The notes under the pieces are model-generated. The model was not told the origin of the DNA, ran no database searches, and was given only the letters and a program-made list of their open reading frames with translations. Of a stretch of DNA of 64,000 nt, positions 22,989-34,007 are shown piece after piece. The stretch's first letter is position 1. Each line of letters opens with the position of its first letter. The stretch comes from Shinisaurus crocodilurus (lineage: Eukaryota > Chordata > Lepidosauria > Squamata > Shinisauridae): positions 265,355,160-265,419,159 of the forward strand of contig CM037879.1 in assembly GCA_021292165.1 (NCBI GenBank). Reading direction: 5' to 3'. A program made the translations under genes and the position numbers.

Positions 22989-24066
22989 AAAAGGGGAGAC
23001 CAGCCTGGCCCAATACATCATCCAGAGAAGAAGCAGCTTCAGGGAACTTGCTTCACTCTTCACTTCCAGAAAGAACACCTATTTGAACTGAGACCAACCT
23101 CGCCCCATCCTTCAGAGAAGGAACTCCTGCTCCAATGCTGGCCTTCCTCTTCCCTCTTCATTCCTTTTGTATATCATGTCAATTAAATTGGGAGCCTATG
23201 GGCAGGGACTATCTTATATTTCAATATCTGTAGAGCACTAAAAATATTTTAGGTGCTTTACAGAGCAATCCTTCTGTTAGGTACAGACAACTCAGATGCT
23301 GGCGCCTCCAAAGTATCCAAAGCCCTGCACAACTCATGTTGGCAGGGCAGAAATGAGGGATTTGTTTTTCTCTCCAAAGTTAGATCTGCAACCAGCTTAG
23401 GGTCATGGCTGGGGACTGGGAGGGCTCCGGGATTGCCCACGGACACCCCCCACCCTCCAGCACACCTCCTTTCTTCCCTTTCTGATGTCAGAGAAGAACT
23501 GGTCTTGGAGGTTTCCAAGGCGGCTGGAAGAGGGTTCCATGGTCCAATCTCCCGTTCTGAGAGAACTGCCCTTGGAGGGGAAGAACCAACATTTCCTATG
23601 GCCCTTGGGATTCTTTCCTAAGATAAGATTGCACTGGTATAAGTGATCATGATCATCATTTAATATGCATAGGACATGAGAGGCACACAAGACCTGATAA
23701 AATATTACACAGTAAAGCATTTGACTCCTAAAATTGTATGGCCTACTGTCATAACCTAGTTGAAGGTTAGCTTACAAAATCTCCAAGCACTTTCAGTTTT
23801 TAGATTATTCATAACAAAAACAATCCTATTTATTTATTTATTTATTTATGGAGGGGGGAAACTAAAATGTTAAAGATATAAATATAATGATAATCTTATA
23901 GAAGTCATATTATGTCAAATACTTTAAAAATCCTACTGTGTGTCATAAGAGTCAGAAAAAGATCAGACTATTTTGAGAAAGTGCAGTGGTTTAGCATTAC
24001 CCTTTTATCAGGTAGCCTATCCTTTGAAAATTCAAGATATGGGGCTATACAATGAATTATAATCTG
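22989..24066. other. Intron 4, unclassified
   Basis: Mixed-composition DNA. A short piece near 23190-23250 resembles a LINE/SINE tail (gggcagggactatctt), and a TTTA run lies at 23830-23850. The open frames at 23253-23720 have no homology that I recognise. Confidence 0.35.
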
Positions 24067-24464
24067 TGAGATCGACTGAGGATCGAAGCTTTCCCAGCTA
24101 TAACCCCCAGTACCACAGACGGAAAGAGGAGATAGCAGCAGTTTGTTGAGCTAAAAGCGTTTAATCATTGTAGGCCTAAGTACATGGGAAAAACAAGCAA
24201 TGCAGGCATCTCTTACGCAGAAGAGATGACTCTGTCTCATTACATCATCTCAGAGGCAGAATTGTTCAGTGAAGAAGATGACAAGTAAAGATGTGAAGTG
24301 AAGTGATGTAAACACAATAGTGTTGCTCCCTTTTATAGTAACTGACCGTAGTATAAATAGGACAGTTATGCAACAATTGCACAACACTTTGTGTGAGTCA
24401 CAGACACCCTGAGACCATGTCAGGAGACATTCTCGTTTTGCACCCCATACTAAAACCTAACACT
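24067..24464 (-). mobile_element. Solo LTR related to the copia-like element
   Basis: On the minus strand it starts TGTTAGGTTTTAG and ends CGATCTCACA. Its last 110 bp align with the LTR ends at 33991 and 38379: CAACAAACTGCTGCTATCTCC here against TTATTAACTGCTGTTATCTCC there. TATAAAAG and an ATTAAA signal are present in the expected order. No clear target duplication remains. It lies in the sense direction of TRIM24, 35 bp below the exon 4 donor. Confidence 0.65.
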
Positions 24465-24495
24465 TATAGTTTGGCCTTCACCTTAGTTTATTTTA

Positions 24496-24675
<180 letters not shown>

Positions 24676-24838
24676 CTAGAAGTTAAGTTACTACACTGAC
24701 CAACACATTTGCTTTCACTGAGCAGATCTCTCACATTAATTGAACAGCTAGACTTTACTGCCTTTTTCAAAGCCTGGAAACAAGGAAGAGGTTCTTTTCC
24801 CCTGCTCCATGAAATCTGCCTAACAGCATTCTCTATAG

Positions 24839-25160
24839 CAGAGGTGGGGAACTTCAGGCCCGGGGACCATATCTGGCCCTCCTGGGATCCTAATATGGCC
24901 CGTTAAGGTTCCCCAGAGAGTCCCAACCCCTTTCCCCCAACTGCCAATCATTCGGTGGTTTCCTGAGCTTTGTACAGTTTTCCCCCATTCTAAAAGGTTG
25001 AAATGCCTCTCTCCTAAGGCTTAGTTACTGGCAGTGAGGCTTTAAGCTATAATATGCTGGCATTTTTGCCCCCACCCATATTGCCTTTGGCTGCACAAGT
25101 GGAATGCAGTCCCCCAGCAGCTTCTCTGAAATTGAATTCAGCCCTTGGACTGAAAGAAGT
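24839..25160. mobile_element. Non-autonomous hAT-like element, plus orientation
   Basis: Starts CAGAGGTGGGGAACTTCAGG, the family seen inverted at 21198-21556; shares ATGCCTCTCTCCTAAGGCTTA and CTTCTCTGAAATTGAATTCA. The far end is lost or merged with the next repeat. Confidence 0.6.
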
Positions 25161-25164
25161 TCTC

Positions 25165-25315
25165 CATGGGTTATTTGAGGGCTGTTTAACCCTCAAAAAA
25201 CCCTACCACCTGGGTTCGGATGACACAACAAGTCGTGGCTTGGGCCTGAATAGGCAACCTCGTTGTGGCTTAAATAAGCCACGGTGGGCTATGGTGATTG
25301 TGCAAACCAGATCAC
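25165..25315. repeat. Dispersed 'TTAAGCCA' repeat copy
   Basis: Contains GGGTTATTTGAGGGCTGTTT, GGATGACACAACAAG, TGGCTTAAATAAGCCACGG and GATTGTGCAAACC, matching 19650-20720 and 58925-59100. Confidence 0.6.
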
Positions 25316-26269
25316 TGGCTTGCTGTTCACAAATTCAGAAACAGTGCCTATTACATCTCTCTATACTGTTAACTTGTAGAATAAAATTAATGTTTGATTT
25401 CACACAACTATTTTTTTCACCTTTACTTGGCACTGAATATCTGTGCCTCGAGAAAAAATAAATGTGCAAAAAGCACATTTGGTATCTATTCTTCAGAGAA
25501 TAAAACCTAAAAAAGAAATAAATTGCTATCACTGAAAAGTTAAATCAAAATCAGAATCCCACTTTCTCAAACAGGTATCATATATAAAATTAGTTTTCTC
25601 ATTCTCTGTCAGGGAATTCCATCATTTCAACAAGTAGATAGTAGTCCAGTAATTTTTAAAGAGGCCAAGCAGAAGTACAAAGGAAACACACATTTTTGCT
25701 TTGTAGCATCAAGAGGATAGTTAAAATAGGGGTATACAGTACATGCATAGGAAATTCCAATGCTTCAAACTTCAGTGCTAAGGTACTAAGTCAAGCCCAA
25801 AGGAAATGTACTATGTGGCTTGGAAATATTCCACACAACTGCCAGTCAAGTCAGGCAGGTTGCTCAGTCTCCACTAGCCCCTAAAATGGGCTTGATCCAT
25901 GGACCAGAAAGAAGCACTGAATATACACTCCTCAAATATTTTTTTGCAGAATACCATAAAAACAATTTATTTAAGATACACCTGGATGCAGAACAGGCCA
26001 AGTATACTTAGTTCATTCATATTTGCAATTACAATTGATCCCATTTATATTCAGTGCCACAAAAGCATGATTTATCTATTAATTGTTTTGTTCTAAGTGT
26101 TTTGTCCCCCCTATGGCAGGTTATGATAAATTAAGTAATGACTAAGAATGCTGATAGTTTAACTGAAAACCAGAATACTTTTTGTGAATGAAATGGTCAG
26201 CTGCAGTGAATGAAATGGTCACAATCCTTTTACCTAGGAAAACATTGAGTCAGCTCCTTGATAAAATGG
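25316..26269. other. Intron 3, no gene seen
   Basis: AT-rich intronic DNA without a recognised repeat or coding signal. Confidence 0.4.
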
Positions 26270-26277
26270 ATCTACTG

Positions 26278-26519
26278 CAGAGGTGGGCTACATGCAGCTC
26301 TTGGCTTAATTTCAAAAGCCCTCTGCAAGCAATCAGTTCAGACTTCTGGCAAGACAGAGTGATCTTTCCTTAACCTGCTGGATGGTAAGGAAAGGGGAGG
26401 GTGGCACTTTTGGCTCTGGCCCCACCCCCTACTGGCTTCAACTCCGCTGGCACGTGCCCCCCAACAAATTACACCCAAGGGAATGTGGCCAGTGACAGAA
26501 AAAAGATTCCCCACACCTG
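26278..26519. mobile_element. hAT MITE, 242 bp, exact 8-bp TSD
   Basis: Starts CAGAGGTGGG and ends CCCCACACCTG, with identical duplications atctactg at 26270-26277 and 26520-26527. No coding capacity. Confidence 0.88.
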
Positions 26520-26631
26520 ATCTACTGGATGATCTTGTAGAAAGTAGTAATAAAAAGTGGGTGAATTTATCTCTCTGAACCATCATGTTATTGGTCAGCA
26601 AAAGTCTCCTAACAGTTTTCTTACCAGATTT

Positions 26632-26864
26632 GTTTATTTATTTATTATATTTATACCCCGCCTTTTTTCCTGCAAGGAACCCAAGGTGGCTTACATAATC
26701 CTCCTCTCCATTTTATCCTCACAACAACCCTGTGAGGTAGGTTAGGCTGAGAGTCAGTGACTGGCCCAAAGTCACCCAGTGAGTTTCATGGCCGAGCAGG
26801 GAATAGAATCCAGATCTCCCAAGTCCCAGTCCAACACTCTAACCACTACGCCACTCTGGCTCTC
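26632..26864 (-). mobile_element. tRNA-headed SINE
   Basis: On the minus strand the head reads GTGGCGTAGTGGTTAGAGTG (A-box type) with a B-box-like GGATTCTATTCC. A body with GGGTGACTTTGGGCCAGTCA and CCTACCTCACAGGGTTGTTG follows, then a TATAAATATAATAAATAAA tail. This body is typical of squamate SINEs. Confidence 0.8.
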
Positions 26865-27330
26865 TGTTTAGAAGGGAAAAGGTTATTTGTATGCTTTTCT
26901 TTCTCTCAATCATAGGAAAGATAGTTGAGGGCAAAAATGTCCCTATAAATTGGATTGTATTTACTCTGTACTAAGAGAAACTGTCCCGAGGTAATACTAA
27001 TAGCAGCCAAATTCTGTAAATATATAACTCATGCAAATGATTTAAAATGCATAATTTATCCTTACTCTGGTAATTTTATTAAGGGGCAAAGAACTAAGCA
27101 GGGCGTGCAAGCATCAACTCAACTGCTGGAAGTTGTAATCGGTAACCTCTCAGCTTAGAGATCTCATCAGGCATTGTCCACACTTCTAATTAGAGCTCTA
27201 CAACCATAAGCTAGAAATTTGCTCTTTCAAAAAATAAAAATAGGCTATGGTTCTCAGGAAGCTGAATTGGAGCATGCTCAGTTGGCCCCTATTCCCTTTA
27301 AAGGCAGTTAATAGCACATACTAGGCACTA
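26865..27330. other. Intron 3, no gene seen
   Basis: No recognised repeat or gene. Confidence 0.35.
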
Positions 27331-27500
27331 GAGCAGGGGGCCAGAACCTTTCAGACCGAAGTTTCCTTAATGGTTTGCTGCTGATTTTCTGCAGCAAACT
27401 GGTGGTGTTTTGCTGCCATGAATTTTCATGGATTGGCAGTGGGGGCGTGCACTAGGGGGCGGTGATGGCTGCATGGGCCACATGCTGTCACCCCTGGTCT
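27331..27500. mobile_element. Probable hAT MITE
   Basis: Starts agcagggggccagaacc and ends gtcacccctggtct, imperfect inverted ends of hAT style. The duplication is not clean. Confidence 0.4.
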
Positions 27501-27779
27501 AACAGGACAGCAGTTTCATCACAGAGCCTTATAACACACCCTAAAGATAAACACTTGGAAGACCCTGACCCTGAGCAACTTAACTGCACTTAATGAGAAA
27601 CTATGGTTGCAAACATACAGGTATTTACATCACAGCAAGTCCCACTGAACTCAACTGGACTTACAACTGAGTAAATGTGCATAAAACTGGGCAGCATGTG
27701 ACCATGGGATGAGATAGAAACATATCAGACTTCGCTGCTATTCTCTGCTTAAGCTTAACTCTTTTGCATTCCAGGTGAT

Positions 27780-28490
27780 GTTAGATTCCCATGTGTCTGC
27801 TTGGAACAAAGCAGTGGTGGAAAAGGTTGTCTCAGCCAGGGCTGTCACCCTCCTACTTGTTATCCATGCCTTGGGAGAAAGCTAAATTTCTTGTTAAGCA
27901 AAGATTAATTGACATCGACTTCCAAGAGCTCCATGGAGCGGCTCAGGGCCCATGCTCCCCCTTGTCGATGGGTCTGTCAGACCTTTACTCTACAAATGGG
28001 ATGCTATACTTAGATTGGTTATCTATTCCAAAATATAGGAGAGCGTTTTCCTTGGCTCGATTTAATGTTCTACCCTCCAAACTTTTGGATGGTAGATTCA
28101 ATAAAATCCCAATGGAAAACAGGTGTTGCCCCTGCAATAATGAGGAGGTGGAAACTGTTGCACATGTCCTTTTTAATTGCAGCTTCTATCGAGGGGCTAG
28201 AGAAAACATAATACATCCAATCACCCAGACTTTCCCTGGACGATCCTCAGAGTTTCTTTTGTCCACTCTGCTTGACGGCTCAGATAGCTCAATTACCAAG
28301 AAAGTTGCAAAATTTTTGAATATTGCTATTGTGACTAGGCCTTTTATGCTTGTCTGATTCTGTTTTATTTTCTAAGTTTTTATTTGAGTATATAAATAAG
28401 AGCTGGTGTATCTTGTTTGTATTGTATTGTTTTACGTATTGGTGTGGTCGGTAGACCGTAAATAAAATATTCATATTCATATCAGAGGTC
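27780..28490 (+). pseudogene. LINE C-terminal fragment with 3' tail
   Basis: The open frame (27791-28357) encodes YRRAFSLARFNVLPSKLLDG and RCCPCNNEEVETVAHVLF, then NCSFYRGAR: the cysteine-rich end domain found after the RT in several non-LTR clades. The 3' tail has GTGTGGTCGGTAGACCGTAA and ends in ATTCAT repeats at 28463-28480. It is the same family as the pieces at 41850-42075 and 47500-47700. Clade not assigned. 5'-truncated. Confidence 0.7.
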
Positions 28491-28578
28491 TCACCGTTGT
28501 GATTTGCTGTAGCAAACAAAGCCTAAGTGAATACTGTTGATACTGGTAGTTAACCCTGAGGTGAATTTAAATACTTAA

Positions 28579-28682
28579 GGGTGCAATCCTATGCATGCTT
28601 AGACATAAAAAAGCTATGCTGGCTGGGGCATGCTGAGAGTCGTAGGCCTTTTTTCCTGTCTAAACATGCACAGGATTGTACC
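28579..28682. mobile_element. TTAA-flanked MITE
   Basis: TTAA occurs at 28575-28578 and 28683-28686. The ends gggtgcaatcctatgcatgc and gcacaggattgtacc are inverted. TTAA duplication suggests piggyBac-type mobilisation. Confidence 0.65.
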
Positions 28683-28709
28683 TTAAAAGCAACAAAATCA
28701 AAACATAAC

Positions 28710-28733
28710 TATATATATATATATATATATATA
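28710..28733. repeat. (AT)n microsatellite
   Basis: About eleven AT units, 47 bp downstream of a TTAA-flanked element. Confidence 0.95.
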
Positions 28734-28754
28734 CCTATACAGAGAAGTGAGCTA

Positions 28755-29420
<666 letters not shown>

Positions 29421-29752
29421 TTGTCTGCTCTTGCCCACTTAGTCCTCCTTCTAATTTTGGTAGACTTATATGCAGTCTTTAACCACACCTACCTATGCAT
29501 GCTCAGGTACTTTGGAAAAGATTGTCCCTCTAAGTTAGATGTGGGTGGGTTCTCAGTGGTGGTTCCAAGGTTTTACATGTTTTGTTTAAAAAGAAAAAGA
29601 AGAAAGGGGGGCACTGGAGCACAAACTATGTGTGTGGGGGGAGGGAAGAGGCTTACTACTGGGAGTAGAAGGGTATCAGTGCCTGCAGCTGGATCTCCAA
29701 CCAAGTTAGTTTTCTGCTCCATTCTCTCAGTTATTAAAAAGGGTGCCATGTA

Positions 29753-29786
29753 CCCATATCAAGAGCCAAAGGGCTCTTGATATGGG
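29753..29786. repeat. Perfect 15-bp hairpin
   Basis: cccatatcaagagcc and ggctcttgatatggg are separated by four bases. Confidence 0.9.
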
Positions 29787-31358
29787 ATTTTTAAATGGAG
29801 GCTTTGAAATGGAGGTGACAATGTTCAACCCAAGTTTAATTATTGGGTTCTATTTTTTAACTGCTTTTTTGACCAAAGGCATTGAGAGAAGAGCCTTTCA
29901 TCTTCAGCTGTGTGATCTGTTCATTTGTTCCTCCTTTTGAGAGTTGTGTCTGTGGACAGAGGTATTGGGAAGAGAGATCATTAAGTGCTGCTTTAAGAAC
30001 TGTTTGCTATTTTACCATTTGTTTATTTTCTTTTAAAGATATATTTTTGTTTTTTGTGGTTTTTTGTTGTTATGGTGAATAAAAAATATCCTCATACTTC
30101 CTTTTCTGAACAAAGCAAAATTGATAGTTTTTAAGTTCTCCAAGGCAATTTTAATGACTTTTTAGTTTCCACTTCTAACAGATATGCTTGTTTAGAAACA
30201 GATTTATCAGCACCTTCTAATAATTTTGTAGAATGTTTTTCTCCTAAGTTGTATTCCTTTAATGACAGTGCTCATAATATTCATCCTAAGCATAGTTTGG
30301 TGGATAATCAAATCCTAAAAGAACACTGTTTCCTTGTTGCAGATACTTTATAAAAGAGTTACCGCCAGTTGAGTTGTATCACTGTTAAACGTTAGCTTTT
30401 GTCTCAGATTCTGAGAACCCCTAACCAACAGTAATAGAGGCTCCTAACGATAAAGGTGGTAAGGGTAGCAAGATTATTGGGAATTAAGAAATATGCAAAT
30501 AGATCATCTTAAAATTTGTAAATTTAAACTTTTATAGAAAATTAATCGGATAGTGGTTAATACTTTTTCCATTTCAAGGGTGTATGCCTTTCTGGGGTTC
30601 TAAACATCCAAGTGTGTCAACATTTGAACTTTCCTCTCCAACTCCCTTCATGGCATGTTGATCTGATAATAGTTGAATCTTTGAAGAATTGTCAGTTGGT
30701 TAAAAGATTACTATTAACCTTTAATACTGCCAAGGTATGTTAATCCATAATACTAAGAAGGTGTTGTATAAATAACTATGTGGTTATTTCATATTGTTTT
30801 TTTAAAGGTATTACCAAGCTTTGTTGTGTAGTAGAAACTCTCAGGTATCAAAGCAAACTACAAATTCACCTGTGGTATCTAATTCTCATACTCAGGATCT
30901 TCCTTCTTGGGATGTCCCAAGATGTCTATTTGAATATGGGGTTGATGGATTGTTCTATACAAGAATCTTTTGGCGATCAGTAACTGAGCCAGTAGAAAAA
31001 AAAATCTTCTTATCTCTTAGTTTTCTCCCAATAAAATAACAAAAATGATGATGCACCAGTTGGGGATCTTACAAACTAAATTGATGGAAATAGGTGATTT
31101 AAAGACTGCTCTTCCACAAACATTACCAACTGCAGATTATAATTATGTTGTGCTCTTTAGAAAACTATAGATTATCTAATCAGGTTGAGTTAGGTTCTAA
31201 ACTAATTTAAGAATCTAGTTCTGATTCTTTTGCCAGGAAATATGCTTGCATTAAGCTAGCTCATAAACCAATGACCTCTGAGGAATGGACACAGATAGCA
31301 TTTGGAGCCCAGTGAGTTGGGTTATGCTGCAGAACCCACTTCTAAAATTCCTTTAAAG

Positions 31359-31498
31359 CAGGGCTCTCCAACACCTTGGGTCGCCAGATGTTGCTGGCCT
31401 ACAGCTCCCAGCATACTCAGCCAGCATGGCTAATGGCAAGGGATTATGGGAGCTGTAGTCCAGCAACATCTGGGGACCCAAGGTGTTGGAGAGCCCTG
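31359..31498. mobile_element. Palindromic hAT MITE, 140 bp
   Basis: CAGGGCTCTCCAACACCTTG at the start is inverted at the end (CAAGGTGTTGGAGAGCCCTG). Flanks ctttaaag (31351-31358) and ctttagag (31499-31506) form an 8-bp duplication with one difference. Confidence 0.88.
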
Positions 31499-31779
31499 CT
31501 TTAGAGCCTCATATATTGTCTACCAACAATGTCTGCATCTTTAAGGATGCAAAAGGAGAGTTAAACAAGATATATCAACAGACAACAAACAATTCAGAGC
31601 AATCCTGAATTGAATATTCATTGCAATATTTCTGGATGGAATGCTAAAAGTGAAAGATGATAGTTTTGTTCAATTCATCAGTTTTTGATGCTTCACTGAT
31701 TCAAGAAATGTGGGCTTAAGGGAAAAAAATGAGTTAAAAGAGTTTTCTATTGAAATGGTAGAATTTAGTCCTTCTATAA

Positions 31780-31914
31780 CAGTGTTCTCCAACTTTGGGT
31801 CCCCAGATGTTTTTGGCCTACAACTCCCCGGATGCCCCAGCCAGCATAGCTGGCTGGGGCATGCTGGGAGTTGTAGGCCAAAAACATCCGAGGACCCAAG
31901 GTTGGAGAACACTG
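31780..31914. mobile_element. Palindromic MITE, 135 bp
   Basis: CAGTGTTCTCCAAC is inverted as GTTGGAGAACACTG, and the arms are complementary almost throughout around TAGCTGGCTGGGGCATGCTG. No matching flanks. Confidence 0.85.
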
Positions 31915-32200
31915 GCTTAGCTGGATGAAAATGAATGTTGTGACTTTTCATTTCAGGGTTAAGCTTGAATTTGTTGTTCTTGTTCCTTTCTATAGGGAAA
32001 GGTAGACCAAGTGCAGGCCTTGCCTAACAGTCTCATCCAGTGAAGAAGAGACAATTACTTGGCTGCCCCAATGTACGTAATCCCAAATGCTATGGCAGTT
32101 CTGACAAATGTAAAGCTTGTAGGTTTTAAAATTTTCAATGTATATCTACCACCAATATGTTGTTGGCAGGAAGTGAAGGACCAACTAGGTCACAATGGAA

Positions 32201-32507
32201 CAATATTATTATAGTCTCATTATCCTTGAGACCATTTAATTATTGCTGGAGTTTTTAATGCTTAGATAATAGTAAGTTATATTCTTCTAAATATTCACAC
32301 CTGGGGGATTTGAACAGTTGTCTAATTAACTAAACTAGATTCTAAACTAGATAATAACAATATTATTATAGTCTCATTATCCTTGAGACCATTTAATTAT
32401 TGCTGGAGTTTTTAATGCTTAGATAATAGTAAGTTATATTCTTCTAAACATTCACACCTGGGGGATTTGAACAGTTGTCTAATTAACTAAACTAGATTCT
32501 TTAAAGA
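32201..32507 (+). repeat. 157-bp tandem duplication
   Basis: 32201-32357 is repeated from 32358 with a single visible difference in the shared part (aaatattcac against aaacattcac). It lies inside the endonuclease remnant. Confidence 0.92.
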
Positions 32508-33159
32508 TCAAACAATTAATTATTCAGGTTCCTGGTTAGCTCATTTTATTAGCCATACAGACTTGATAATTTTAAATGGGAATCAGCAGATTAATAAAAG
32601 GTGAGAATACACTTATATTCCAAGTAGAGGGAGTGGTATGGTGGATTATGTGAGAGTTACACGATTAGTCTTAGTGAAATGGAGGATTGGTATGATGATG
32701 ACATTTTCCATTAATTATTAATTTGACTATCCCCTCCATTTAACTTTAGTGTTCTTATACATTATGATTCATTACTTTAAAAAAGAATCAAAAGAACTCA
32801 AATTAGATGAGAAAATGTCATTGCTAGTTAATTCATCTGAGTATCTGTTTCTGAAGTCAGTAATAATGGCTCCAGGTAGGGAAAAGGAGATCATTCAAAC
32901 ATTTGATCATTTCATTTCTGTCCTTCAGAAGAGTATTACTATTGATAGTACTCAATCAAAAAAGGGCTCAGTATTTCAAATATCTGGTGGTTTGATCAGG
33001 AATACGCCCTTATGAAACAACAACTGACAATATCTATAGACAGTATAAAAACATAATAATTAGAATCTATTTAGAATCTAAATTTTTATTTATTTACTTA
33101 ATAGCTCATAGGAAACAATTGACGAATCAGGAATTAGTTCTTTGCTTAATCTAACAAAG

Positions 33160-33447
33160 GCGGGGGAGCGCAATCCTATGGTCCCAGGAGAGCTTCCCAG
33201 GGTCCATAGGATTATTCAAAGTCCTGGCTCCAAGGCTGTAAGCACTTCTATGACCTCAGCAGGGGGCATCTGGTATCCAATCCCGCCCCCTTGCAGCTGC
33301 TGCAGAAAGAACTCCACTGGCTGTTTCCAGAGGTCACAAAAGTGGCCTGAGAGAGAGCAGAAAGGAGGTGTGCAGTGCGTGGGAAGAGGAGAGGCCAGGA
33401 TACAAGGACTCCAATGGCCTCTCCTGCCCCAGTCCCATCCCCGCCAG
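33160..33447. mobile_element. DNA transposon derivative, left half (split)
   Basis: Starts ggggagcgcaatcctatgg. The partner end catagggttgcacccc lies at 38550-38566, after the LTR element. A related copy is at 60290-60695. Confidence 0.5.
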
Positions 33448-33991
33448 TGTTGGGTTTTGCATAGGCAGAACGAGATTACCACCTGACATCGAGATTATCA
33501 CCTGACCTGGTAGGTGTCACTTGAGTTCAAATACTCAGGGTCTCTAGTCACAAGACATAGTCTCGAGGTGATGTGACTCAGCAGCCTTGGACAGGTTTTT
33601 AGCAGTCAACATGTTGATGAATAGGTTGTACAACTGGGGTGAGTAATATCCTATTTATAGGTGGTATAAAGCTGGCACACTTGCGGATAGCTTCACTTCC
33701 GTCATTCCTCACTCTCTCTTCCACTTGCTGTGTTGCTCGTCTCGACTCGACATGTGTCTTGTTCTTGGACTTCACTTCATCTAGCCTTACCACTGGGGTA
33801 TAGGATTTGAGTCTGCAATGATGTAGTGAGTAGAGATGCATTGATTGCCTTAATCCCATGTAATTGGGTCTTACAAATAAACTCTTTAATCTTTATTAAC
33901 TGCTGTTATCTCCTCCTTCCGCCTTGCGTGACTGGGACTGAGGGTCATTGGCTAGGAGAGCTTTTGAACCCAGGGCAGTCCAACTCTCACA
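33448..33991 (+). repeat. 5' LTR, 544 bp
   Basis: Starts TGTTGGGTTTTGCATAGG, ends CCAACTCTCACA. It contains TATTTATAGGTGGTATAAAG and an AATAAA at about 33878. Differs from the 3' LTR at three bases (gacatc/gatatc, gcggat/gctgat, taattg/taactg). Confidence 0.93.
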
Positions 33992-33993
33992 TC

Positions 33994-34007
33994 GGTTATG
34001 GGCCCAG
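33994..34007 (+). other. Primer binding site, half-tRNA initiator Met
   Basis: GGTTATGGGCCCAG, two bases after the LTR, complements the anticodon arm of initiator tRNA-Met. Priming from this internal part of the tRNA is known for copia-type elements. Confidence 0.8.

Noticed and set aside
26632..26864. tRNA gene
   Set aside because: The A- and B-box-like words belong to a SINE head; no cloverleaf can be completed.
33599..33859. Conserved 86-residue protein present twice (also 37987-38247)
   Set aside because: Both copies lie antisense inside the two LTRs; the duplication reflects the LTRs.
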